Positions 8,199 through 15,883 of a DNA stretch of 57,441 nucleotides are shown one piece after another. Location: assembly GCA_964387865.1 (NCBI GenBank), contig CAYLXC010000004.1, forward strand, positions 1 to 57,441, given 5' to 3'. This stretch comes from CAYLXC01 sp964387865 (GTDB lineage: Bacteria; Patescibacteriota; Microgenomatia; Daviesbacterales; UBA10151). The position numbers and the translations under genes were made by a program. How positions within the stretch are numbered: the first letter of the stretch is position 1; every line of letters begins with the position of its first letter. The notes under the pieces were generated by a model. That model searched no databases and was not told the DNA's origin. It saw only the letters and a list, made by a program, of their open reading frames with translations.

Positions 8199-8507
8199 AT
8201 GAAAAGTGTAGTTTCTATAGATGAATTTAGAACTAACTTGGCTGAGTTAATTGGCAGGGTAATGTATGGCAGAGATAGGGTAGTGATTAAAAAATATAAT
8301 AGAGATGCAGCCATTCTAATGAGTGTTCAGGAATATGAAGAGCTAGTTGACCCTTCCAAAAGATTTTCTAAAAAACAATGGGAAAATAAGTTTGCCTTAA
8401 TAGATAAAATCAAGAAACGTATCTCAGATAAGGATCAAGATATCCTAGAATCTGAGATAGCTAATGCTGTCAGAGAGCTTAGAACTGTTAGAAGAAATGG
8501 GGTATGA
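8199..8507 (+). CDS. Phd/YefM-family antitoxin
   Basis: 102 residues from ATG 8199; the upstream in-frame ATT/TTG codons fall inside the promoter. N-terminal MKSVVSIDEFRTNLAELIGRV...VVIKKYNRDAAILMSVQEYEEL is the Phd/YefM pattern (D-x-F-R-x-N-L, then a strand ending in L-M-S-x-x-E-Y). A longer helical, charged C-terminus probably neutralises the toxin. Overlaps the toxin start by four bases (ATGA). Confidence 0.8.
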   Translation: MKSVVSIDEFRTNLAELIGRVMYGRDRVVIKKYNRDAAILMSVQEYEELVDPSKRFSKKQWENKFALIDKIKKRISDKDQDILESEIANAVRELRTVRRNGV

Positions 8508-8935
8508 GCAAGCTCCTAGCAGTACTGGATACTAATGTTTTAATCTCTGCTGCTTTCAGAAAAAAAGATTCTATCCCCGGTCAAATATTACAAACATTAA
8601 GAGACCAAAAATTTATCCTTATTACTACTCCTGAGATATTAGCTGAGATTAAAGAAGTCCTTCACTATGAAAGAGTTTTGAAAATTACCAAAATGACTGA
8701 AGAGGAAATAAAAAGATTTATGCAGAATATTATTGACCTAGCTTTTATTGTACCAGGAAATGTAGTTGTTCAAACAGTTGAGAAAGACCCAGATGATGAT
8801 AAATTTTTAGCAGCAGCTGTAGAAGGCAGAGCTGACTATGTGGTTAGTGGAGATAAGCCATTATTGGATATAAAAGAATATCATGGAATTAGAACAGTTA
8901 CTCCTAAAGACTTCTTAGTATTGATTAGAGATTAA
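8504..8935 (+). CDS. PIN-family toxin
   Basis: 143 residues of the putative-toxin PIN family (COG1569-like). AVLDTNVLISAAF gives the first acidic residue, TPEILAEIKEVL the conserved glutamate helix, and EKDPDDDKFLAAAVEGRADYVVSGDKPLL the remaining metal-binding aspartates, all intact. It is translationally coupled to the antitoxin. It differs clearly from the first PIN toxin at 6141, so the two modules are not recent copies of each other. Confidence 0.85.
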   Translation: MSKLLAVLDTNVLISAAFRKKDSIPGQILQTLRDQKFILITTPEILAEIKEVLHYERVLKITKMTEEEIKRFMQNIIDLAFIVPGNVVVQTVEKDPDDDKFLAAAVEGRADYVVSGDKPLLDIKEYHGIRTVTPKDFLVLIRD

Positions 8936-8955
8936 AATAATAACTCTTATTCAAG

Positions 8956-9026
8956 CAGGCCTGCTAGGATTCGAACCCAGGCTAATGCTTTTGGAGAGCA
9001 TTGTGCTACCATTACACCACAGGCCT
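8956..9026 (-). tRNA. tRNA-Trp (CCA)
   Basis: 71 bases folding as a full cloverleaf: acceptor AGGCCTG/CAGGCCT, D-arm with loop AATGGTA, anticodon stem ATGCT/AGCAT around CTCCAAA (anticodon CCA), T-arm CTGGG-TTCGAAT-CCTAG, discriminator G as in other bacterial tRNA-Trp. CCA is not encoded. With TGA stops elsewhere this supports standard code use. Confidence 0.9.
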
Positions 9027-9034
9027 AAACTCAA

Positions 9035-9280
9035 TTATTTTAGTTGAAGTCTTTTCAAAAGTCCAACATACGCGGAACCAAATTGCTTAAGTTTCCTTTC
9101 GCGTATTATAGCTGCCTCCTCATTATTATATGCCTCATAATAGATGAGCTCGGGTTCAGACATTCTCTTAGTGGTATAAACTTTTTTATTTTTGTGCTCA
9201 CTCAAACGACGTTCTAAATTGTTCGAATAGCCAAAATACAGTTTATTTTTTCTGTCCTTTAAGATATAAACAAAATACAT
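9035..9280 (-). CDS. GIY-YIG domain protein
   Basis: 81 residues from ATG 9280. A stand-alone GIY-YIG nuclease domain: YFVYILKDRKNKLYFGYSNNLERRLSEHK has the two Tyr-containing strands (here VYI and FGY) and the Arg of the active site; the conserved Glu lies in the later helix (NNEEAAIIRERKLK). Such UPF0213/YhbQ-type proteins are small, often mobile, and poorly characterised. The open frame extends upstream through a 26-bp palindrome, but that part (WRSPSRPSRRAGSK) is repeat-derived and probably not translated. Confidence 0.75.
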   Translation of the reverse strand: MYFVYILKDRKNKLYFGYSNNLERRLSEHKNKKVYTTKRMSEPELIYYEAYNNEEAAIIRERKLKQFGSAYVGLLKRLQLK

Positions 9281-9294
9281 ACTTGATGTTTTGG

Positions 9295-9320
9295 ATCCCG
9301 CCCTTCGCGAAGGGCGGGAT
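9295..9320. repeat. 26-bp perfect palindrome sharing its core with tig and dnaX inserts
   Basis: Loopless perfect palindrome. Its central CTTCGCGAAG is identical to the core of the 18-bp palindromes at 51484 and 54732. It lies just upstream of the GIY-YIG start. Confidence 0.8.
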
Positions 9321-9362
9321 GGAGAGCGCCATGATACCATTTCATCACATCCCTAAGTTTTA

Positions 9363-9384
9363 CCATGTACCGCATGGTACATGG
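9363..9384. repeat. Hairpin, nine-base arms
   Basis: CCATGTACC and GGTACATGG around GCAT. No T run follows. It sits between the GIY-YIG protein and the divergent unknown gene. A related palindrome occurs at 11102. Confidence 0.6.
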
Positions 9385-9449
9385 CCTTACAATTTTACCC
9401 TATGAATGAATTTGCCGCAAATTGGCTCAAGTGGTAAAATATGCAAACC

Positions 9450-10646
9450 ATGGCCCAACAGGAAATAGAGCTGCCCTGGCAAGCTGGAGGTGTTGTTTCC
9501 CCTAAAGAAGGTGAGAAGTTTGAGCCTTTTAAAGTTGCTCATCTAATATATCCAACACAAACAGAGTGGGATATTTTAGTTTGGAATGCAATAAATCGTA
9601 AACCATTGCAAACTGGGCAACTCCCTTTGCCAGAACAATTTGACGAACAGACAGAAAATGCTGTTAATTTGGATTTTATTAGAGTAGTTGTTGATGAGAA
9701 AGGAAATGTTCACTGGAGATATGGCCACAATATTAGGACAGAAGGAAGGTTGGTTTGGGATCTTAGACACCACGGTGGTAGATCAGGAATACCTACACTA
9801 GATGTTCCAATTAATCAGGCTGATAGAATTTTTGATAGAATTTTGGGTTTTCTCAAAGATGAAAGAACACCACAGAAACTTGAAGAAGAAAAAGCATCAC
9901 TAGAAGATGATAGTGAGACTACCCTAGTAACACCAGCGCTTACTTTCAGTGCTGCCATTGTTGGTTTAAGGGCAGCATCTTCTGTTGCAGAGGTTCCAGG
10001 TGAGCAAGCAAGAATCAGACATTATCTGGCATTGGTTGAAGAGGTTGTGAAGGGGCAAACTATTCCTACCACAACACCAAGATTAGAAGTAATGATTAAT
10101 AGAAGGCTCGATGCACTAAGAAGACAATTAGCTCATAAGCAAGCGCCGTCCCTGCAATTAGCTAGAGAAAATCTTGAGTTTTTCCTAAGTGAAAGAGATA
10201 GCCCAAATGCTTTGGACATATTAGTAGAAGTCCAACATGATTTTTTTGACAGATTAAGGTCGTTAAGTAATATCACATTAAGAATAGCAGCAAGACAAAT
10301 TGCTATGAGAAAGTTCAGAAATAATCAAGAAGATCTAATAGGTGAGGTGTATTTGAAAGTTATTGATTTTATCCATGATTGGAATAACATAGGTTGGAGT
10401 GAAGAGCAAGTTAAAATAAGAGGTAGGGATTTAAGTCATAGTAGAACTGCAACCAATCTAGCACAAGTGGTTGTCCAACCCTATAAAGCCCGAGCTGAAA
10501 GAGTTATGCGACTATTACGTCTTGATAATACCATAGAAAGTGAGGATTTTCTAAGACTTGCTAGGACGCTACAAGATGCTGCTTTGGAATTGCACGCTGC
10601 TGAAAGATATACTAAAAGAAGGAAATATGGTGAGGTTTTAATCTAA
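9450..10646 (+). CDS. Hypothetical protein
   Basis: 398 residues from ATG 9450. TAAAAT at 9435-9440 and TTGCCG at 9412-9417 (spacer 17) abut an earlier in-frame ATG at 9441, which would not be transcribed. I do not recognise the family. The first 150 residues are mixed alpha/beta (VNLDFIRVVVDEKGNVHWRYG), followed by an acidic linker and a long helical C-terminal half. No signal peptide or membrane helix is convincing. Its last nine bases overlap the convergent bL33 gene. Confidence 0.55.
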   Translation: MAQQEIELPWQAGGVVSPKEGEKFEPFKVAHLIYPTQTEWDILVWNAINRKPLQTGQLPLPEQFDEQTENAVNLDFIRVVVDEKGNVHWRYGHNIRTEGRLVWDLRHHGGRSGIPTLDVPINQADRIFDRILGFLKDERTPQKLEEEKASLEDDSETTLVTPALTFSAAIVGLRAASSVAEVPGEQARIRHYLALVEEVVKGQTIPTTTPRLEVMINRRLDALRRQLAHKQAPSLQLARENLEFFLSERDSPNALDILVEVQHDFFDRLRSLSNITLRIAARQIAMRKFRNNQEDLIGEVYLKVIDFIHDWNNIGWSEEQVKIRGRDLSHSRTATNLAQVVVQPYKARAERVMRLLRLDNTIESEDFLRLARTLQDAALELHAAERYTKRRKYGEVLI

Positions 10647-10811
10647 CTTTGTGGTTTCAGAATGTTCACTACTTTTTCTGCAGTGTTTACAAAATTTACT
10701 CAAAGTAAGCTTTTCTTTTATATTTATCGTGTTTTTTGAGCTTGTGTAATTTCTGTTTTTACAAACAGAACAAACTAAGCCTATTAAAATTCTATTTCCT
10801 TTTTTAGCCAT
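10638..10811 (-). CDS. rpmG: Ribosomal protein bL33
   Basis: 57 residues starting MAKKGNRILIGLVCSVC. Four cysteines form the two CxxC zinc knuckles (C14/C17 and C41/C44) of the zinc-binding bL33 form, with NYTSSKN and the KLTLSKFCKHC segment as in other L33 proteins. It is a large-subunit protein near the tRNA E site. The gene is monocistronic beside two tRNA-Thr genes. Promoter TTGCTA/TATAAT, spacer 17, puts the mRNA start about one base before the ATG. Confidence 0.9.
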   Translation of the reverse strand: MAKKGNRILIGLVCSVCKNRNYTSSKNTINIKEKLTLSKFCKHCRKSSEHSETTKLD

Positions 10812-10819
10812 AAGATGGG

Positions 10820-10848
10820 ATTATACACTATATTATTGAGTCTAGCAA
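10820..10848 (-). promoter_or_regulatory. rpmG promoter
   Basis: Minus strand TTGCTA (10848-10843), 17-base spacer, TATAAT (10825-10820), then eight bases to the ATG at 10811. Confidence 0.65.
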
Positions 10849-10868
10849 AATGATAAAATATAGAGCGT

Positions 10869-10939
10869 GCCTCCTTAGCTTAGTGGTAAAGCAGCGGTTT
10901 TGTAAACCGTCGACAACAGTTCGATTCTGTTAGGAGGCT
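10869..10939 (+). tRNA. tRNA-Thr (TGT)
   Basis: 71 bases. Acceptor GCCTCCT/AGGAGGC, anticodon loop TTTGTAA (anticodon TGT), T-loop TTCGATT, discriminator T. CCA not encoded. Eight bases before a second threonine tRNA. Confidence 0.9.
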
Positions 10940-10947
10940 CATATTTT

Positions 10948-11019
10948 GCCGATGTGGCTCAGTGGCAGAGCACGTTCTTGGTAAGAACGGGGTCACGGGT
11001 TCGATTCCCGTCATCGGCT
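10948..11019 (+). tRNA. tRNA-Thr (GGT)
   Basis: 72 bases. Acceptor GCCGATG/CATCGGC, anticodon loop TTGGTAA (anticodon GGT), T-arm CGGGTTCGATTCCCG, discriminator T. CCA not encoded. Probably one transcript with the TGT isoacceptor. Confidence 0.9.
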
Positions 11020-11331
11020 CAACAAAAATAATAATTTCTCCCTACTATAGTCGTTAGCCAAATTTCTTCCTCAGGAAACTGAGGTGGGTGTTCTGTGTCC
11101 CGTACCGTACGGTACAGGGCAACTTCCAAACTCCCGTATGTTAACAAAACAGTGAAGAAAAATATTTTGGCTTTAAACGTGCAATGTAGGGATGCTTTCA
11201 AGGAAGTTAGACTTCCCCTGGGCAGCTCCTTCAGGCCATCTACTTAATGTCCTTTAGGATAATTTTATCCTAGTACTAAAACTGGGATTTGTCAAGTCGC
11301 CCAAATCTTGTTAACCGAATGGGTCGAAGGA
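11020..11331. other. Intergenic region with palindrome and repeat copy
   Basis: No convincing gene in about 310 bases. It holds a 14-bp perfect palindrome GTACCGTACGGTAC (11102-11115), a small hairpin AGGATAATTTTATCCT (11257-11272), and at 11315-11332 CCGAATGGGTCGAAGGAC, a one-mismatch reverse copy of a repeat inside tig (51558-51575). The repeat abuts the stop codon of the site-2 protease gene. Confidence 0.6.
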
Positions 11332-11970
11332 CTAGAACCCTAAGAGTTTACTTCCTATTCCAACAAAAAAGCCTAAAATAGTTTGAAGTAGAGAGCTTTT
11401 GCCAAAAGGAATCATAAGTAAAATTAAAAGAATCAAAATTCCATAAGGTTCAAGCCGCTGATATGATTTGGCCAAATTATAGGGGAGTTGGGACAAAAGA
11501 ATTTTGGATCCGTCCAAAGGCGGGATGGGAAAAAGATTAAAAATTCCCAAAACCAAATTAATCATGGCTGTAAAATGCAAAAGAGAACCAATAAGAGAAG
11601 GAAAAAGAATAGGTATCGCATCAAGAATCTGAAAAGTGATGGCAGCTGCAATAGCAAGTCCGAAATTTGAAAGTATTCCTGCTGCTGAAACTGCAAACTC
11701 CCCCCTCTTTATATTGGAAAAATTCAAGGGATTTACAGGAACTGGTTTGGCCCAGCCAAAAAGGATTGGGGAGCCGGTGATAATTAAAAGGCCTGGAAGC
11801 AAAATTGTTCCAAAAAGATCAATATGGGGAATAGGATTTAACGTTAACCTTCCAGCCTTTTGTGCAGTATGATCTCCGAATCTTAAGGCTACAAATCCAT
11901 GCATGACCTCGTGTAGGATAACTGAAAAAAGGAGTATTACTATAGATAAAGCTAGAAATTCAGGGTTCAT
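11332..11970 (-). CDS. Site-2 protease family zinc metalloprotease (M50)
   Basis: 212 residues from ATG 11970. The catalytic HEVMHG (HExxH) is in the first membrane segment. The third zinc ligand is in NLFPIPPLDGSKIL (the NxxPxxxLDG motif), with four to five further hydrophobic helices. This is the compact SpoIVFB-like group without a PDZ domain, an intramembrane protease of unknown substrate here. An ATG ten codons upstream lies in the promoter (ATGACA/TAAACT, spacer 17, 11979-12007), so it was rejected. Divergent from the IMPase-family gene. Confidence 0.85.
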   Translation of the reverse strand: MNPEFLALSIVILLFSVILHEVMHGFVALRFGDHTAQKAGRLTLNPIPHIDLFGTILLPGLLIITGSPILFGWAKPVPVNPLNFSNIKRGEFAVSAAGILSNFGLAIAAAITFQILDAIPILFPSLIGSLLHFTAMINLVLGIFNLFPIPPLDGSKILLSQLPYNLAKSYQRLEPYGILILLILLMIPFGKSSLLQTILGFFVGIGSKLLGF

Positions 11971-12083
11971 AGTACAATAGTTTATACGATAGTTACCCAA
12001 TTGTCATTAGGCTGTTTTTGGGTATATCTACCCTACTTTTGGCACTGGCACAAAAAAGCAAATCTCTTTTTACATCATTATGC

Positions 12084-12089
12084 TATAAT
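12084..12089 (+). promoter_or_regulatory. Extended -10 ahead of 12096
   Basis: TGCTATAAT (extended -10, TATAAT at 12084-12089) six bases before the ATG at 12096. No good -35 is needed for an extended -10. It rejects the upstream start at 12018. Confidence 0.6.
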
Positions 12090-12095
12090 GAGCTT

Positions 12096-13202
12096 ATGAG
12101 TGGGGAAAGGCCTGACCCTGATTTATCTAGTCAACCAGACACAGTTTACGTCCCTCGGAACCGTGCAGAGCGTCTGCACAAATCACCTGCCATTACCACC
12201 TCTGGAAACGTACGTGAACTTCGAGTTCCAAGATTGCGGAGAAAAGACCTTGAATACGGCAATGCCGTTGAAGTTATGGATAGTCTTGTTGATATTGCCC
12301 GGCAAGCAGGAGAAGAGATACTAAGCAGCAAAGTTGTTATTCGTGATGAAGGCACTGTTTCCGGTCATGAAACCTCAAGTATTGATTCAGTTGCCAGAAA
12401 CATTGTTGATAATCTTTTGAATGAAAAGCTCCCGCATATTGATGGCGTGAGACGATTTGAACTACATCCTTATGAACGACGATTATTGATGGCGGCGGAG
12501 CGTGGAACACTAAGAGGATTTTTTATCATCGATGAAATAGACGGAACTACCAATACGAAAAGGGCTATGGCATCACCTTTTCGCTATCGGCCACAAGCAG
12601 GTGTATCAATTGCATTTTCTCCAACAGAGCAAATGGGAGATATACAAACAGTAGCGCTTTATTTGCTTAATGATCAAGAAACATTTTCTGCGCTTCGAAT
12701 TGGCGATAGGTACCAGGCGTTTCATGAAGGACGTCTTATACGGCCAACAGAGATTGAAGCAACGCCGGGAGATTCCGCACAGAGAGTGTTGGTTGTAGGG
12801 TATTCAAATTCCCATCGATTAGAAAAGGCAGAGATTGAAGATGTGCTTGTCCGAGAAAGGGGAATAAGACCGTACGATGGTACTCGCTCAAGTTCTGTTG
12901 ATATTATAAATGTGATACGTGGTCAGTATGATGCATATATAGATTTACGTGCGCTTTGGGGAGGAGATACAAGAACCGAAGCTCGGCTTGAAGCGTATGA
13001 TGTTGCTGCAGCAATCCCCATTGCATTAGGTGCTGGTCTTACTGCTTCAGATGGTTTTGGGGATTCTTGGAAAAAGTATAATGGGATGTTACCTCTTACC
13101 CTCGTTGTTGCAAGACCAAAACTTCATAGCAAGATTCTTGAGACCATTAGCCCCGTGGTTGCACGTCAGAATGGAGTACAAGTATGGCCCCAGAGCAATT
13201 AA
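12096..13202 (+). CDS. Inositol monophosphatase-family protein
   Basis: 368 residues from ATG 12096. Metal-binding motif DEIDGTTN (residues 148-155) matches the family D-x-I-D-G-T-x-N. A distal AYDVAAAIPIALGAG stands where W/Y-D-x-A-A-G is usual. Expected chemistry is Mg-dependent hydrolysis of a phosphomonoester (inositol phosphate, PAP or a sugar bisphosphate). The first metal-site Glu is less clear (FELHPYERRLL), so substrate is open. Roughly two thirds of arginines are CGN codons, against mainly AGA/AGG in mreB and other core genes, suggesting acquisition. A C-terminal fragment of a paralogue lies at 13826. Confidence 0.75.
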   Translation: MSGERPDPDLSSQPDTVYVPRNRAERLHKSPAITTSGNVRELRVPRLRRKDLEYGNAVEVMDSLVDIARQAGEEILSSKVVIRDEGTVSGHETSSIDSVARNIVDNLLNEKLPHIDGVRRFELHPYERRLLMAAERGTLRGFFIIDEIDGTTNTKRAMASPFRYRPQAGVSIAFSPTEQMGDIQTVALYLLNDQETFSALRIGDRYQAFHEGRLIRPTEIEATPGDSAQRVLVVGYSNSHRLEKAEIEDVLVRERGIRPYDGTRSSSVDIINVIRGQYDAYIDLRALWGGDTRTEARLEAYDVAAAIPIALGAGLTASDGFGDSWKKYNGMLPLTLVVARPKLHSKILETISPVVARQNGVQVWPQSN

Positions 13203-13217
13203 GGAAAAGTAATATCT

Positions 13218-13760
13218 ATGCAAGCAAATAGTCCTGAACAACGTCCACTGGATCCTCGAATTGAGCAGTATCTGCTACCAGAAGCTGAGCTTAGGGAAAA
13301 ACTGAAAGCAACCAATGCATTAATTAGTGATCAAGAACTGGAAATACTTAAAGGCAGATCAATAATCAGGACTTCTGTCTTGGAAACTGTTGCTCCTTAC
13401 CATAATTTAAGTCAAAGAAGGTCAGGCGTTCGACCATATGTATTCAGACTACATGACGTAGGTGTTTATACGAATGATGTTACAAGGCAAAAATATTTGA
13501 TTTATTTATTAGATACTCACGGTTATAAGCACTTTACTCGGATGAGATGGAATGTTGAGGATGGACTTCTAGAGATGACTATTCAGAGTATCCAATATTC
13601 AGAACCTATAGCAGCGCAAGAAGCAACCATATATCCATTTATGACTATTTGGAGATTTGAAAATCCGGGTCTGTTTTTAGAAAAGGGTGGTAACTATAAA
13701 GGCGATGACTTTATTCAAGCGCTTCCTTTATTGCATTCATTTGCTGATTTGAAATTATAA
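13218..13760 (+). CDS. Hypothetical protein
   Basis: 180 residues, 15 bases after the IMPase-family gene and probably in its operon; AAGGA precedes the ATG. N-terminal half helical and charged (PEAELREKLKATNALISDQELEILKG), C-terminal half with aromatic-rich strands (KYLIYLLDTHGYKHFTRMRWNVEDGLLEMTIQS). No membrane segment. Family not recognised. Confidence 0.5.
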   Translation: MQANSPEQRPLDPRIEQYLLPEAELREKLKATNALISDQELEILKGRSIIRTSVLETVAPYHNLSQRRSGVRPYVFRLHDVGVYTNDVTRQKYLIYLLDTHGYKHFTRMRWNVEDGLLEMTIQSIQYSEPIAAQEATIYPFMTIWRFENPGLFLEKGGNYKGDDFIQALPLLHSFADLKL

Positions 13761-13825
13761 AATACCTGACTATACCTGACTATATAGGAATAATCAGCTC
13801 CACAAATTTAGTGAAATGGCTCTAA

Positions 13826-14134
13826 ACGACACCCAGTATTGGTGGGTTGATCAGTCCTATCGTTGCGGCACGCAGTAGCAAACAACAGGCATGGCCACAG
13901 AGTAATTAAGAATTTATTGCTATTGAAATTAAATTTGCAACGTATCATGCCAAAGTTTGGTGGGAAGGAAACGAAGAACCAGAATCATACGGAGCTTTGT
14001 TTAGCTCTTTCACCTTCGGTGAAAGAATCGGTCGAGTACTAAGAACTATAGATGAAGTAATTGTTGATGATAGGAACGTGTTACCCAATATATCTAATTA
14101 CCAGGAAATGCTTCGTAACTCGAGTACCCAGTAA
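13826..14134 (+). pseudogene. Decayed paralogue of the IMPase-family gene plus downstream fragment
   Basis: The frame 13826-13909 reads ...ISPIVAARSSKQQAWPQSN and a stop, clearly the counterpart of the end of the gene at 12096 (ISPVVARQNGVQVWPQSN). Only about 20 residues remain. Directly after the stop, in the same frame, 74 codons (13910-14131) without a start codon read as plausible protein (FATYHAKVWWEGNEEPESYGALF, FGERIGRVLRTIDEVIVDD) to a TAA at 14132. A duplication followed by deletion best explains both. A 10-base tandem duplication lies just upstream at 13764-13783. Confidence 0.6.
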
Positions 14135-14150
14135 CCCTCAAAAGTCCGTG

Positions 14151-14179
14151 TTGTGTAATTGTGATGTTTGTGCTAGACT
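14151..14179 (+). promoter_or_regulatory. rpmB promoter
   Basis: TTGTGT 14151-14156, 17-base spacer, TAGACT 14174-14179 with an extended TGC before it. Seven bases to the ATG at 14187. Confidence 0.6.
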
Positions 14180-14186
14180 TTTGCAT

Positions 14187-14444
14187 ATGTTAGTATGCTC
14201 AAGATGTGGAAAAGGAAAAAATATAATTGCCTTCTCAAGGCATAAAAAAGGTTCATCCGGAGCCGGAGGGGTATGGGCTCTTCGTGCCCCAATTCACAAA
14301 AGATTTCAAAAAGTGAACTTACATGTATATATGGGTAAAAAATACTGTACAAAATGCTTAAGAGTGGTTAAGAAACCTTTTGTTAAGCCTACTGCTACTG
14401 GTACTACTATTGAGGTTGTGGAACAGCCAATCCAAACTGTTTGA
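14187..14444 (+). CDS. rpmB: Ribosomal protein bL28
   Basis: 85 residues from ATG 14187, fixed by the promoter. N-terminal MLVCSRCGKGKNIIAFSRHKKG corresponds to the L28 start (C-x2-C-G-K then S-H/R-x-K), followed by FQKVNLHVYMGKKYCTKCLRVVKK, the second cysteine pair seen in zinc-binding L28 forms. The 15-residue C-terminal tail is extra. It would be a large-subunit ribosomal protein. The SSGAGGVWALRAP stretch is unlike standard L28, hence moderate certainty. Confidence 0.7.
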   Translation: MLVCSRCGKGKNIIAFSRHKKGSSGAGGVWALRAPIHKRFQKVNLHVYMGKKYCTKCLRVVKKPFVKPTATGTTIEVVEQPIQTV

Positions 14445-14448
14445 ACTT

Positions 14449-15843
14449 TTAAGCGGCATATTTTACATCAAACTCATCATGTGGAAGAATCTCTAGGAGA
14501 AAGATGGTGTTAGGGTCTACCCTTTTGTCAAGATAAAAAACAACCCTTAATCTACCTGATTCTGGATGCTCGAGATCTTTAAATCTTAAGTCAGGTCTAA
14601 AACGTCTTAAAGGTACCCGGCTGTATGCGTAAGCGGCGGAAATTTCCTTACCAGTTAGCTTAGCCACGCCTATGCCAAATGGATCCTTAATCAAGCCTTG
14701 TACAATAGTTTCAACATCTTTTCGCATTCTCAGATCATTGGATGCAAATCTGTTTGCATTTTTTTCCATAAAACTGCTTAATTGCTCTTCAGTAGGTATT
14801 ATACCTCCATGGAAAGCAAGCTTATAGGCAGGTCTTTCCGGGCTAATTTGAACTTCTCCAATTTTATCATTTTTGATTCTAGTAACCATTGTCCTACTTC
14901 CACGCTTTCGGGCTTCCACAGAGGTGCTAAATCCTAAAATTGTAGTTGGAACTTTCGGTGGCTGAAAAGCTGAAAGAAGAAGCCGTGCTTTACGTGAATC
15001 TGTCACAACCCGTTGTTGAAAATACTCTTTAAAAATATTTTTCAAGTCTGTTGGGAACGGAGCGCCTGCTTTTATTTTGTTAACTATTCCAGATGAGTCG
15101 ATACTTAAAGAAGGAAATGATGTAAGTTCCAACCATTGCAGAATGTTATGGTTGCGGTAGGACGAACCACTTTTTTCAACCAAATCCGCTATAAACTCAT
15201 CAAAAAGCGCTTCTGGGATAGATTCAACAGTATTATCAATCAGTTTGCTTATAGATACATCAAATACTTTGTCACCTCGCGACTGAAGTGATTGCAAAAA
15301 TGGCCTAGTTTGGCTTCTGAGGGTATCGAACTCCTCATCTTCCAAAAAAAAAGCAAATTCCGAAAAACTTGATGATGAATCCTGCATAAAATATCCCCAT
15401 CTTTCTATAAGCCCTTGACCCAAAGTCATCCTTTCTTCAAACATGGGCCCCATGGCTCTTCTAAAATCATTTCCATAATCAGTGAGCCTATTTGTTTGTT
15501 CTTCTATAGGGCGTTTAATGCGAATAGGGAGTTTGTTGAACTGTCTCATAACGGCATTTGCCACCTTTTGTCTTTCAGTATTTCCGTAAGTCATAATCCT
15601 GAATCTTTGCAAAAGCTGCTCATAAGCTTTAGGTGATCTTATATCATGTTGAAGACCGACCTCATCCAGTTTATCCGCAAGATCATGAAGAAATTGCTCA
15701 ATTGCTCCTGAATCTTGCCATGCAGATCTTTCAAAATCAATTTCCTCTTCGATTTCATTTAGTCTTTCAAGATCAAGCCGTTGAGGTAGAATAAAACCTG
15801 ATACAAATTTATTGCTGACTGGTGTATCTGCTAAAGTTTCCAT
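14449..15843 (-). CDS. Hypothetical protein with possible RelE-like C-terminus
   Basis: 464 residues, no recognised overall family. Long charged helices fill residues 20-330. The last 80 residues (YSRVPLRRFRPDLRFKDLEHPESGRLRVVFYLDKR...IFLLEILPHDEFD) have the strand order and basic/aromatic pattern of RelE/ParE-like toxins, which also end in a strand with Phe/Leu-rich sequence and a His/Asp. That resemblance is weak and not proof. No membrane segment. Stands alone; promoter TTGAAA/TAAAAT. Confidence 0.5.
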   Translation of the reverse strand: METLADTPVSNKFVSGFILPQRLDLERLNEIEEEIDFERSAWQDSGAIEQFLHDLADKLDEVGLQHDIRSPKAYEQLLQRFRIMTYGNTERQKVANAVMRQFNKLPIRIKRPIEEQTNRLTDYGNDFRRAMGPMFEERMTLGQGLIERWGYFMQDSSSSFSEFAFFLEDEEFDTLRSQTRPFLQSLQSRGDKVFDVSISKLIDNTVESIPEALFDEFIADLVEKSGSSYRNHNILQWLELTSFPSLSIDSSGIVNKIKAGAPFPTDLKNIFKEYFQQRVVTDSRKARLLLSAFQPPKVPTTILGFSTSVEARKRGSRTMVTRIKNDKIGEVQISPERPAYKLAFHGGIIPTEEQLSSFMEKNANRFASNDLRMRKDVETIVQGLIKDPFGIGVAKLTGKEISAAYAYSRVPLRRFRPDLRFKDLEHPESGRLRVVFYLDKRVDPNTIFLLEILPHDEFDVKYAA

Positions 15844-15854
15844 AAAACGAATTT

Positions 15855-15883
15855 ATTTTAAGATATGAGTATTGAAATTTCAA
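15855..15883 (-). promoter_or_regulatory. Promoter of the 464-residue unknown
   Basis: Minus strand TTGAAA (15883-15878), 17-base spacer, TAAAAT (15860-15855), 11 bases to the ATG. The -35 overlaps the fmt stop codon. Confidence 0.55.

Noticed and set aside
9281..9340. N-terminal extension of the GIY-YIG protein
   Set aside because: Encoded by a perfect palindrome; the conserved domain begins right at the ATG at 9280.
11019..11201. 60-codon minus-strand open frame after tRNA-Thr
   Set aside because: Starts and ends without signals, runs through a palindrome and has no recognisable domain.
12018..12095. N-terminal extension of the IMPase-family protein
   Set aside because: The extra 26 codons contain the extended -10 TGCTATAAT and would not be transcribed from it.
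14061..14186. N-terminal extension of bL28
   Set aside because: Contains the promoter TTGTGT/TAGACT, and the L28 start MLVCSRCGKG follows it directly.
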